NCBI RefSeq assembly: GCF_000478825.2
Contig: NZ_CP007543.1
Coordinates: 44,693-108,692 of the forward strand
Source of the DNA: Synechocystis sp. PCC 6714
Lineage (GTDB): Bacteria > Cyanobacteriota > Cyanobacteriia > Cyanobacteriales > Microcystaceae
Reading direction: 5' to 3'
Length of the DNA: 64,000 bases
Positions 29,097 through 37,323 of this stretch are shown here, piece after piece. The notes beneath the pieces were generated by a model that ran no database searches, was not told where the DNA came from, and saw only the letters and a program-made list of their open reading frames with translations. Position 1 is the stretch's first letter, and each line of letters starts with the position of its first letter. The translations under genes were made by a program, and so were the position numbers.

Positions 29097-29552
29097 ATGA
29101 TAGAAAATTATTTACCTGTAGCCTATTATCTAGATGGACTATCTGAATGTTATTTCACTGACATAAGCACTATTGATGATGGAAGAAAAACAGTATTGGT
29201 CTTGCAACTACAAAATGACCCTTATAATATACGTTGCATAGAAGTAAAAACACCAGAAGAAGAAGGAGATTATTGTTCTAGTTATCTAAGAATTGCTGGA
29301 AAAACAATTATTCCCTCCGTTGTCCGTTACAAGGATCATCCAGTTAAAAGGTTAAAACAATTGCATAGAGTGACTGGCATTCCCTATGTTTCAATCATTC
29401 ATGATTTAGTCGAATTAGCCCATTGTTCCCAAGGAATAACAATTATGGCCAGTGCCTTCGATAATACCTCAACCCTGATCGCATTGGGATTAGCAAAGTA
29501 TGTCAATCAAGGTCGGGATATAAGGTTTATGGATAGTCCTCCTAATTTGTAG
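29097..29552 (+). CDS. hypothetical protein, tandem paralogue A
   Basis: A 151-residue protein of unknown family, with no signal or membrane segment. It shares a segment with the next gene: HPVKRLKQLHRVTG, a VSIIHDLVELAHCSQGI helix, LIALGLAKYVN, and an end reading FMDSPPNL. The N-terminal half is probably beta-rich (CYFTDISTI, KTVLVLQLQ, IRCIEVKTP). A TATAAT box at 29062-29067 lies 30 bases upstream, so it probably has its own promoter. Base composition is more AT-rich than the flanking cas and BREX genes, which suggests separate acquisition. Confidence 0.6.
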   Translation: MIENYLPVAYYLDGLSECYFTDISTIDDGRKTVLVLQLQNDPYNIRCIEVKTPEEEGDYCSSYLRIAGKTIIPSVVRYKDHPVKRLKQLHRVTGIPYVSIIHDLVELAHCSQGITIMASAFDNTSTLIALGLAKYVNQGRDIRFMDSPPNL

Positions 29553-29576
29553 AAAAAATTAGCGTTAATCAAGTTT

Positions 29577-30095
29577 ATGAAATACATTGACTTATATCAT
29601 CAAGACAGAAGCATAGCAGACGAATATTACGACTTATCTTTTTATTTAGATCGATGTTCTTGTCACTTTGTTAGAATCAAGAGATTTGAAGGTAAAGCAA
29701 AGCAAGGATTAGCCGTAGTTTCAGACGATAATTCCAAACATATTAAATATATACGATTTAAATCTCTAGATGAAGGAGGAGATAATGAACTTAAATATGC
29801 TTATGTTGATGGAGCAAAAAGCAATATAATCTGCTCAGTTATTCCCCACGAAAAACACCCCCTTAAACGGCTTTGTCAGTTGTACAAAGAGACGAACTTC
29901 TTTTACACTCGTTCTGTCATTGATGTGGTGAAAATCGCTCATATTTATAAAGGAGTAACTGTACCTAGAAATGTTTTTCGTCACTCACTAACTTTGATTA
30001 AATTAGGGTTAGCAAATACAGTCAAGGGCACTAATAGTTACGACTCATGTGGAAAAATGAAATTTATCGATAATCCACCTGATCTTGATTATTAG
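29577..30095 (+). CDS. hypothetical protein, tandem paralogue B
   Basis: A 172-residue protein clearly related to the preceding one. It has HPLKRLCQLYKETN, a SVIDVVKIAHIYKGVTVP helix, LIKLGLANTVK and FIDNPPDL at the C-terminus. The N-terminal half is diverged (YDLSFYLDRCSCHFVRIK). The 24-base gap and same strand point to an operon. Two diverged copies side by side are reminiscent of immunity or antitoxin pairs, but no partner toxin is visible. After its stop, about 90 bases with a short in-frame relic (TLDSINECLMP) lead to the end of brxL. Confidence 0.6.
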   Translation: MKYIDLYHQDRSIADEYYDLSFYLDRCSCHFVRIKRFEGKAKQGLAVVSDDNSKHIKYIRFKSLDEGGDNELKYAYVDGAKSNIICSVIPHEKHPLKRLCQLYKETNFFYTRSVIDVVKIAHIYKGVTVPRNVFRHSLTLIKLGLANTVKGTNSYDSCGKMKFIDNPPDLDY

Positions 30096-30183
30096 GCCAC
30101 GTCGAGTTGCTAAATTTTGAAAAAACTCCAATGTTCGATTGATGCTTTAGATGACCCTGAAAAACTGAATACGCTAGACAGTA

Positions 30184-32238
30184 TCAATGAATGCCTAATG
30201 CCTTAAAAACTGCATCCCTGGGATCTGAGTAGAAGCTGGTTTGGAATTTGGCAAACAGTTCGCCGGGGATAGTAGGAATATCTGTCACACTAGCCATGGG
30301 GAGTAATACCCGTTTGGCTCCGGCATCTGCGGCTACCTGTAGGGACTCTGCCAGGTTTTCTACTGGGACAATGTTTCCCCCTAGGCTCATTGTGCCTAGC
30401 ACAACTAATTGTCCTTCTAGTGGTTTATTGAGCAGTCCAGAAGCTAAAGCAATAAATCCAGCCAGAGTTAATACTGTGGAGGCTCCAGTGTTTTGACTTT
30501 CCACCACATGGATATGGAAATCGCGATCGCCAGGTTTGGCGGAGGCTTGGATTTGATTGATGTTGGCCCGGAAATAGTCAAAGCCGACTTTAACTGATTC
30601 TTTGGCGGCAGTATTGGAACCAAAACCAGAAAGTTTAAGCTGTCCTGTGCCAGCGGTGACCTGGGTTTCTAGGCGATAGAGCCCTAAATGACCGCTACTG
30701 CCGCGACAAACAGTATGGAGGGAACCCGCATTAAGGGGTCCTTCCGGAATGAGACTACCGCCCCCTTGCTCTTTCACCACTACAAATTTTTCTTCGTTGC
30801 TTTCTAGGTCGATGTAACTGAAGTGGACATCATAAAATTCCATGCCACCGATGCGTTTTAGTTGTTCCTTAATGCGACGTCTGACTTCTAGGGCATACTC
30901 CAGGCATTCCCTGATGCCCTCTTTATCGTATTCCTCATGGGGATAGAGTAATTTCAGAAGCCCAGAAACGGTACGTTTAACGGCGATGGTATCCCGTTGG
31001 TTGAGATCACGCCCAAGGCGGAAATACTTATTGATGGCATCACTGAAGGTATATTTCCGCATCTCCCGGCAGAATTCCGCCAAGTAATCCACAATGAAGC
31101 CGTATTGGTTGGTGAAAAACTCCGGCCGCATCTTCGGAATTTCCCAGCCGGGAATGTAGGCATAGAAACGATCAAAGAAGGCTGAGTCAATCATCACATC
31201 TGGAAAAGGGGCCAGGAGATGGCTGGTTTTGAGCAGGGCTTGCATATTGTCAATATTGCCAATGAACACCATGGAAGCAGAAGCATTGATGGCATCCCTT
31301 CCTCGGGAAAAGGAACCAGAAGCCATATAGTCCTTCATTATTTGGACTCCATCTTGGTCCTTAAAACGGATACCAGCTACTTCGTCAAAGGCCACCACAT
31401 CCCAGACTGCTACTAGACCTACTTCCCGGCGAGCCTTGTTGTAAAATAGGGAGGCAACGGTGGATTGTCCTCCAGAAACGAGAATGCTATTGGGGCTGAT
31501 TTCCTTATAAATGTGGCTTTTGCCAGTGCCTCGTGGTCCTAATTCACAGACGTTATAGTTGTTTTCCACGAAGGGAATTATGCGGGCTAACAGATGCCAC
31601 TTTGCCCGTTTATCCAAGGTGGTGGGTTCCATGCCGCAGGAGCGCAGGAGGACATCTTGCCATTGCTCGGTGGTGAAATGTCGTCGGCCCTGGCGTAACT
31701 CTTCCATATCCATATTGGGCATCTGGACCGGTTTTAATTGGCGGACGGAAAAGGGAGATTCTTTCTGCCCCTCTTCAAAAAAGAATTCCAGGGTGACTAA
31801 TGCCCAAATGCCTCCCACCAGAAGTTTTTCGTATTGTTTGACAGTGCTAGAGGGAACAACAACGCCCCGAATGCCCAAATTGATCAGATCGGCTTCGTAC
31901 ACATTGCGCTTCTCGTTGAGCTTGACGCTAACTTTATCAATGATCTTGTAGGTGCCCTTTTCTCGGATATAGGACTTGATCTTTTCTGCCTCGTCTGGGC
32001 GGACAAAATTGTCTGCCAGGATTCGTTTGACCGTTTCTAGGCCTTCTTTGACAATGACTTCATCTTGGGAAGAGCAGTAATTTCCCAATAAATATTCCAG
32101 GACAAAGACAGGCACGTTTGCTCCCTCTTTAACCAGTTTGGTCAGATCCTTACGGACCACTTTCCCGGCAAAATGTTGGTTGAGCAGGGCATCAAGATCG
32201 CCGGTCATCGTCGTTGAAGGGTTAGAAGTCATCCTCAA
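30184..32238 (-). CDS. brxL: BREX type 1 protein BrxL (Lon-like)
   Basis: The 684-residue protein has the BrxL layout: an N-terminal DNA-binding part, an AAA+ core with Walker A LGPRGTGKSHIY near residue 235 and VAFDEVAG as Walker B, then a Lon-type C-terminal domain (LTLAGFIALASGLLNKP, MSLGGNIVPVENLAES). BrxL is the Lon-related core protein of type 1 BREX, thought to act on DNA during phage restriction. The start overlaps the end of pglZ by 17 bases. It is the last gene of the BREX run. Confidence 0.94.
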   Translation of the reverse strand: MRMTSNPSTTMTGDLDALLNQHFAGKVVRKDLTKLVKEGANVPVFVLEYLLGNYCSSQDEVIVKEGLETVKRILADNFVRPDEAEKIKSYIREKGTYKIIDKVSVKLNEKRNVYEADLINLGIRGVVVPSSTVKQYEKLLVGGIWALVTLEFFFEEGQKESPFSVRQLKPVQMPNMDMEELRQGRRHFTTEQWQDVLLRSCGMEPTTLDKRAKWHLLARIIPFVENNYNVCELGPRGTGKSHIYKEISPNSILVSGGQSTVASLFYNKARREVGLVAVWDVVAFDEVAGIRFKDQDGVQIMKDYMASGSFSRGRDAINASASMVFIGNIDNMQALLKTSHLLAPFPDVMIDSAFFDRFYAYIPGWEIPKMRPEFFTNQYGFIVDYLAEFCREMRKYTFSDAINKYFRLGRDLNQRDTIAVKRTVSGLLKLLYPHEEYDKEGIRECLEYALEVRRRIKEQLKRIGGMEFYDVHFSYIDLESNEEKFVVVKEQGGGSLIPEGPLNAGSLHTVCRGSSGHLGLYRLETQVTAGTGQLKLSGFGSNTAAKESVKVGFDYFRANINQIQASAKPGDRDFHIHVVESQNTGASTVLTLAGFIALASGLLNKPLEGQLVVLGTMSLGGNIVPVENLAESLQVAADAGAKRVLLPMASVTDIPTIPGELFAKFQTSFYSDPRDAVFKALGIH

Positions 32239-34840
32239 AGCTCCTGTCGATGATTACCGGCACGCCTAAAACTTCCCCATCGGTTTCAGTATCTCGTACA
32301 ACTAGACGATAGGGGTTACTTTTATGGAAAGGCCCAGATCCTAGGGTTAATAGAACCGACTGGGTACGATCGCCAATGTTATCGGAGGAGCTATCAAAGA
32401 TTAAGGTTTCGATGGCGGTGACGGGTTGATTCCCTTCGTAAATAGCCACTTTAACGGTAATGGGCTGACGACGCACGCCAATAGCTTCAGTTTGGATAAA
32501 CTCAAAACGGTATTTGGGGGTAGTTACCTTAAACCTATTGCCCAAAACCTGGAGGGAAACCTTTTCTACTTTAGACTGGGCCGCTTGTTGGCCCCTTAAC
32601 TGGGTGACGGTCACTAGGGGAATAACGATTTCCTGGGGCATGGCCCCACCATGGACAAACCGAGAGCCGCCCACAAAATGAAAACGATTGGCCGCTCTAG
32701 GGAGCCAAAATTCTAGCCCTTCTGCCATGCCTGCCGTTTGTACTGTACTGCCATGGTGTGCTTCCGGCACTTCCCCTAGGTTAGTTCCCAGTAAATATCG
32801 TTTATTGGTCTTAATGGTGCCGCTAGGTTTCTGGCTGAGGCTACTTTTGCTGGTGGCATCGGGTTGGCTTTGCTGAAACAAAAAACCATGATCAGCGGTG
32901 ATCCAGACCTTGGAGGCATTGAGTTTATTGACGCAGAACTTGGCCAGCTCCGCCAATTCTCGGATACAGTCTGTCACCGCATCCAACGTGCCCGATTCTT
33001 TGTTGTCCCCATCGAGGCGATCATCAATCACGTCATGGTAGATGTAAATCACCTTTTTTCCTTCGGTAAATTGGCGGGCCTCCTCCTGTTTCATCTGCCG
33101 TAGGTCTTTAGCCAGACAGGTCATTCCCTGTACCGTTTGCAGTTGAGCGTGGCGATCGCCAGTGCTTTTAGTGGGTTTGCCATCCGCTAGGACTTCCCCG
33201 TTGGCATCGTAGCTTAGGGAATCGTGGGGCAATAAACTGGCCATGCCGAGGCTAGTGTAGGAAGGTAACACTCCCAGCAGTGACGACAGATCCGCCGCCA
33301 GGCGATATTTGCCATTCAGTGTGGTTACCAATTCTTGGGCCGCTTCGTAGCGGAAAGCATCGCTGATAATGACAAAAGCCCGTTTGCGGTCGGATTGGGC
33401 TAAATATTTGCCAATCACCTGCCGGTAAAAATCCTGTTGGCAGTGATAGCCAGGAATTGACCAGCATTGTAAAAAGCCTCCATCCAGTAGGTTGTCCATG
33501 GCTAGGCCCAGGGGTTGGATAAAACCATAGTTGTAGAAATTTTCCACCTCCGCTTCCAGGGATTTGAGCAAATCCCAGCCTTGGTTTTGGCTATAGCGGG
33601 CCGCTGTCACAAATTGTCGGTAAAGCTGGTCATAGCGGTATAACTCTGAACAATAGCTGGCGATCGCCTCTTGGGGACTGTTCCAGGTTAGGCCCATGGC
33701 ATTGATAGCCGGCAGGGTAAACAATTCCACCGCACAGATGAGGGCTTCATAGGCTTGGGCTATGGCATAGGACTTAGGGCGTTCAGGAGTGGCATTGGCT
33801 AACCAGTAACCTGTTTGACGACGGCGGGCCAGGTCACTTAATTCTTGGGCATCAATGGCTTGTCTTGCCTGTAATATGCGTTCTTTTAAGCCGGATAGAA
33901 GCAGGGCCTCAACCTCCCAAAAGGTGAAAATATCCCCTAATGTAGTGAGTGATAAATCCTGTAAATGTTCTTTGATCTCCAGTTCTGTGGCGATCGCCTG
34001 GGCGGTGGCATTGTAGCTAGTATTCGTACTATGGGAATCCCGCCATTGGGTCAGGAATACTTTGGCATTGCGGCGGTTAGATGGGGGTAAGGCGTAATGA
34101 TAGACAGCGGCGATCGTGGTTTCTGCTGGTAGTTGCTCTAACAATTCCGAGATAAACAGACGGCGCAGTAAATTTCCTAAGCTCGGTGAATCGCTTTGAT
34201 AGCCAAATTCAGACTCCATCATTGTCCAGAAAGCCTCTGCGAGGTCCATCTTCTCCAGGGTTTGGATACTGTCGGGGGTCTTGGTCAGGTCGAAGTTTTC
34301 CCCTTGCAGATGGCCATGGCACAGCGATCGCAGAATATTAAACGGTGTGGCTTCCGGGGCGTTCACCACCACAGCAATCATTTTCTGGTCCAGACTAACA
34401 GCATCATCGGTCGCAGTGACCAATCGTTGTAGTTTGCGCCGGCGGTCTTGGCCATTGAGAAAAGTGGCCCGGGCTTTGAGGTGTTCCCGTAGGTAGAGAT
34501 GGGTCAATCCCAGTTCCTGAAGCCAGATGCTGGCAATATCAGCATGGAATTCAGCGCTATAGTGGCGGATGTCCAATAAAAAATCCTGGTCAACCGCTGG
34601 CTTTTCCCCTTGGGTATAGATTAAATACTGCCCGGTGGGGTCGTGTCGTTCTAGCTGAAGTTTGGCGGAGAAACCCCCTGTCTGATCCGGCCGCAGGATA
34701 TTCACCTGGGTAAGGCTTTCTGACAGTCCAGCCTCAATGTAATCGGCAAATTCCCCCTGGTGATCGTGCCAAAAAACTAGCCGTTTTTGTTCGGTGACAA
34801 ATTTTTGATAGAGGGCTTGATCGACCTGTTCGGCTTTCAT
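32222..34840 (-). CDS. pglZ: BREX type 1 phosphatase-like protein PglZ
   Basis: The 872-residue protein carries the alkaline-phosphatase-like PglZ domain: RAFVIISDAFRYEAAQEL holds a metal-binding Asp, YIYHDVIDDRLD follows, and KVWITADHGFLF holds the Asp-His pair. The opening KFVTEQKRLVFWHDHQGEF is typical of BREX-1 PglZ. PglZ is essential for BREX methylation and defence. Its start overlaps the stop of the HepT-like gene by four bases, which ties a toxin-antitoxin pair to a BREX core gene. Confidence 0.94.
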   Translation of the reverse strand: MKAEQVDQALYQKFVTEQKRLVFWHDHQGEFADYIEAGLSESLTQVNILRPDQTGGFSAKLQLERHDPTGQYLIYTQGEKPAVDQDFLLDIRHYSAEFHADIASIWLQELGLTHLYLREHLKARATFLNGQDRRRKLQRLVTATDDAVSLDQKMIAVVVNAPEATPFNILRSLCHGHLQGENFDLTKTPDSIQTLEKMDLAEAFWTMMESEFGYQSDSPSLGNLLRRLFISELLEQLPAETTIAAVYHYALPPSNRRNAKVFLTQWRDSHSTNTSYNATAQAIATELEIKEHLQDLSLTTLGDIFTFWEVEALLLSGLKERILQARQAIDAQELSDLARRRQTGYWLANATPERPKSYAIAQAYEALICAVELFTLPAINAMGLTWNSPQEAIASYCSELYRYDQLYRQFVTAARYSQNQGWDLLKSLEAEVENFYNYGFIQPLGLAMDNLLDGGFLQCWSIPGYHCQQDFYRQVIGKYLAQSDRKRAFVIISDAFRYEAAQELVTTLNGKYRLAADLSSLLGVLPSYTSLGMASLLPHDSLSYDANGEVLADGKPTKSTGDRHAQLQTVQGMTCLAKDLRQMKQEEARQFTEGKKVIYIYHDVIDDRLDGDNKESGTLDAVTDCIRELAELAKFCVNKLNASKVWITADHGFLFQQSQPDATSKSSLSQKPSGTIKTNKRYLLGTNLGEVPEAHHGSTVQTAGMAEGLEFWLPRAANRFHFVGGSRFVHGGAMPQEIVIPLVTVTQLRGQQAAQSKVEKVSLQVLGNRFKVTTPKYRFEFIQTEAIGVRRQPITVKVAIYEGNQPVTAIETLIFDSSSDNIGDRTQSVLLTLGSGPFHKSNPYRLVVRDTETDGEVLGVPVIIDRSFEDDF

Positions 34841-35217
34841 AATGGGCCAATTTTTTCAACAGCAAGGGCTAAAAAGGCTTCGGCTCGCTGGATTTGCTCT
34901 GCCCCTTGATCAACAGTGACAGCATTGAATTGTCCATAATCACCAGTTGTGCGGAGTTCTTGAGCTTCAATTAAAAAGCGGTGGAAGTCGGAGGAAACGC
35001 GCCGAGTTTTGGCCAATTCTCGTCCAAAGGCAGCAATAACGGCAGAATGTTTCGAGAAAGTGAGGCCTTCCCCTTCTAAAAAGGCTTCGGCTACATAAAA
35101 CATGGCGTAATAGGCACGGGAGGCGGCAAAATCGGGGTAATCGTTGGACAGCAAAAGTTTAGCGGCATCTAGGCTTTGTTGGGCTTTGAACAAAAGTTCC
35201 CTTTGTTCGTCGGTCAA
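34837..35217 (-). CDS. hepT: HEPN-domain protein (HepT-like)
   Basis: The 126-residue helical protein has the HEPN layout of the COG1895-type partners of minimal nucleotidyltransferases: AQQSLDAAKLLLSNDYPDFA, ASRAYYAMFYVAEAFL and SKHSAVIAAFGRELAKT. A possible R-x6-H (RRVSSDFH) is present, so RNase activity is possible but not assured. The four-base overlaps with both the MntA-like gene before it and pglZ after it indicate one translationally chained unit. Confidence 0.82.
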   Translation of the reverse strand: MTDEQRELLFKAQQSLDAAKLLLSNDYPDFAASRAYYAMFYVAEAFLEGEGLTFSKHSAVIAAFGRELAKTRRVSSDFHRFLIEAQELRTTGDYGQFNAVTVDQGAEQIQRAEAFLALAVEKIGPL

Positions 35218-35534
35218 AGCAAAACTCCTTCTTGGCGGACATTACGCAGTAAAGCATTATTACGGGTTTGGTAATAGATTTCATCCATGAAAAGACAGCT
35301 AATCACCACATCGTAATCCAAGGATAGATCCGCCACAATTTTGCCCGTTCTTTTAATTTCTTCACCAGGATTAACCGGCCCGTTCAAGACAATCAAGACA
35401 TCAATATCTGACTCGGGTTGGCTGTCTTCACGGGCTTGAGAACCAAATAGGGTCAAGGAACAGAGCCGATCGCCGTAGAGGGTTTGTAGAGCCTGTTTTA
35501 ATTGGAACAGGATAGGTTGGAGGGTCGGAGACAT
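35214..35534 (-). CDS. mntA: minimal nucleotidyltransferase (MntA-like)
   Basis: The 106-residue protein shows the nucleotidyltransferase signature GS-x(9-12)-D-x-D (LFGSQAREDSQPESDIDVLIVL region, residues about 30-50) and a third acidic strand (SLDYDVVISCLF). MntA proteins modify and silence the partner HEPN toxin by adding AMP. With the overlapping HepT-like gene this forms a typical MNT-HEPN pair. Confidence 0.85.
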   Translation of the reverse strand: MSPTLQPILFQLKQALQTLYGDRLCSLTLFGSQAREDSQPESDIDVLIVLNGPVNPGEEIKRTGKIVADLSLDYDVVISCLFMDEIYYQTRNNALLRNVRQEGVLL

Positions 35535-35570
35535 GGCGGTTCAAGTTTTCAAGAAATAGTCATTTAGGCT

Positions 35571-35891
35571 TTAAAGGTGAACGGTGGTTTGGATCGAAAT
35601 TTGGATATTGAGTTTTTCTTGCAGGGTTCTTAGAATCAGGGTGAGGTTGTCCATCGTGGGATTGCCGCTAGGAGATAGCATCCGGTGGAGGCTTTTACTG
35701 GGTCGATCCGTGAGGGTGGCCAGGGCTTCAAAACCGATGGTGGCGTTAACCAAGTCACGCAGGATAAGGCGAGTCAATTCAGGTTCACCATTAAACAGTC
35801 CGGCGATCGCCTCGTTGAAGAGGGCAATGGCGAATTCCTGATCGTCTTGCAAACATGCTTGGACAGTTTCTGAAAATTCTTTGGTCAGCAT
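35571..35891 (-). CDS. HigA-family addiction-module antidote protein, apparently orphan
   Basis: A 106-residue protein related to the COG3636 antidote family: an N-terminal segment, then a helix-turn-helix (TIGFEALATLTDRPSKSLHR) with MLSPSGNPTMDNLTLIL, which is characteristic. No HigB-type toxin lies beside it. It lies 36 bases upstream of the MntA-like gene on the same strand and may act as a local regulator of the mntA-hepT-pglZ-brxL unit. Confidence 0.75.
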   Translation of the reverse strand: MLTKEFSETVQACLQDDQEFAIALFNEAIAGLFNGEPELTRLILRDLVNATIGFEALATLTDRPSKSLHRMLSPSGNPTMDNLTLILRTLQEKLNIQISIQTTVHL

Positions 35892-35978
35892 TATTGTCTT
35901 CCTTCAATCTTGATGGCCGAGCACAGCTTAGTAACTTAAATGTTACCATGTTACCATTCTCCATTCGATTCTCATCCG

Positions 35979-36269
35979 ATGAATTTAACCCAAGCTATTC
36001 TTCAGGAAATCCAAGATCTTCCCGATGATAAACAGCAGGAAGTATTGGATTTTACAAGGTTCCTTAAGTCTAAGCCTGCTTCGTCGAGTGCTCCCCCTCG
36101 TCCTTCTCTTTTTGGGAGTGATCGGGATAAGATTCATTTTCCGACGGAATGGTGGCAGACCGTAAGCGTAATTCGGGCGGAGATTGAGGAAACAGGGGAA
36201 GGATTGGTAGATGATTCGTTTTTGGTCGATTTACGAGATCGCCAACCAGGACGTGATGTGGTGTTATGA
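35979..36269 (+). CDS. DUF2281-type antitoxin
   Basis: The start is placed at the ATG at 35979 (MNLTQAILQEIQDLPDDKQQEVLDF), which matches the DUF2281 opening; the frame opens slightly earlier. The 96-residue protein is acidic toward its C-terminus. It overlaps the following PIN gene by four bases, a standard VapBC arrangement. The pair runs against the surrounding BREX genes. Confidence 0.8.
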   Translation: MNLTQAILQEIQDLPDDKQQEVLDFTRFLKSKPASSSAPPRPSLFGSDRDKIHFPTEWWQTVSVIRAEIEETGEGLVDDSFLVDLRDRQPGRDVVL

Positions 36270-36685
36270 CTTTATGTTTTCTTTTAGATACTAATATTCT
36301 GTCAGAGCCACTGCAATTACAGCCTAATCCGGGGGTTTTAACCTGTCTGGAAAACTATCGAGAGGAGGTAGCAACGGCTTCTCTGGTTATTCATGAGTTG
36401 GTGTTTGGCTACCAACGTTTGCCTCTTTCAAGAAAACGAGAACTGATTGAGCGGTATGTCTATGGTTTGCTAAACGGCGGACTCACGGTTTTCGATTATG
36501 ACCAGGAAGCAGCTATTTGGCACGGGCAGATGCGGGCTAGTCTTATGGCAAAGGGTCAAACACCTTCTTGGGTTGATAGTCAGATTGCGGCGATCGCCTT
36601 TGTTAATGGACTAACGTTGGTGACACGCAATATCAAAGATTTTCAGGGTTTTGAGGGATTGTCGTTGGCCAATTGGTTTGATTGA
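36266..36685 (+). CDS. vapC: VapC-type PIN ribonuclease toxin
   Basis: The 139-residue PIN protein has the acidic residues LLDTNILSE (Asp8), an ATASLVIHELVFGYQRLP segment carrying the Glu, and SWVDSQIAAIAFVNGLTLVTRNIKDF with the later Asp residues. All four seem present, so it is probably active. It is paired with the overlapping DUF2281 antitoxin. Its last 53 bases overlap the 3' end of the broken PIN gene on the other strand. Confidence 0.88.
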   Translation: MTLCFLLDTNILSEPLQLQPNPGVLTCLENYREEVATASLVIHELVFGYQRLPLSRKRELIERYVYGLLNGGLTVFDYDQEAAIWHGQMRASLMAKGQTPSWVDSQIAAIAFVNGLTLVTRNIKDFQGFEGLSLANWFD

Positions 36686-37082
36686 GGAAGTCGGCAACGG
36701 TAATAATTTTCAAGGTGCGGAAGGGATGGAGAATCAGTAAGTCTTGATCGCCTGTGATGAGAAGGTTTGCTTGTCCACTAACAGCTAATTCAAGAAACTT
36801 GTTATCCTTTGGATCTCGGCAATCGGTGATAGTTTCTGTGATGTGAACTAGCTCTGCTTTCTCGATAAATTTAAAGATAAATTGTTGTTTTTCTTCTAAG
36901 GTTAAATATTTATCGAATTTCTTACGATTAAGGACGGTTTTCAGTTCTAATAGGGTGGCTTCTGAATAGAGAATTTTTCCCATCTGCTCCATCTGGTTGA
37001 TGGCTTGTCACGGGAGAGAATGCCGAATTAAGCCCGCACTGACGAGAATATTTGTGTCAGCAACAAAACGTTTATTCTGCAT
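36633..37082 (-). pseudogene. PIN-domain toxin with in-frame stop at codon 25
   Basis: From an ATG at 37082 the frame gives MQNKRFVADTNILVSAGLIR, the PIN opening with its catalytic Asp. It meets TGA at 37010-37008 after SLP and continues in the same frame with QAINQMEQMGKILYSEATL, then DCRDPKDNKFLELAVSGQ and ITGDQDLL. The full length would be 149 residues, normal for COG1569-type toxins. An ATG at 36992 could give a fragment without the first catalytic Asp. The toxin is therefore probably dead. Its antitoxin gene overlaps its start by 11 bases and looks intact. Confidence 0.8.
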
Positions 37083-37296
37083 CATCATTCAAGATCGCTT
37101 CTAGGATTTCAGGGGTTAGGCCCCGCTGTTCGGCTTTAGTGGCGATGTCTTCCATGACTTGACTTAAACTTTTCTCCATAAAGTTGGCGTCTAAAAAAAG
37201 CTTGAGCATAGTTTGCAAAGCTCTTTGTTGTTCGGGATTTGCTTGTTGATAGGCTTGGGCAACTTCGGGGGAGACGGGAATGGTGATGGTTTCCAT
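37072..37296 (-). CDS. antitoxin of the broken PIN module
   Basis: A 74-residue protein: METITIPVSPEVAQAYQQAN opening, QQRALQTMLKLFLDANF, then a helical acidic C-terminus (LTPEILEAILNDDAE). This fits the small antitoxins paired with COG1569 PIN toxins. It is kept intact although the toxin frame carries a nonsense codon. It starts 27 bases after the end of pglX on the same strand. Confidence 0.75.
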   Translation of the reverse strand: METITIPVSPEVAQAYQQANPEQQRALQTMLKLFLDANFMEKSLSQVMEDIATKAEQRGLTPEILEAILNDDAE

Positions 37297-37323
37297 AGGT
37301 TTAGTGATTCAGGGGATAGATTT

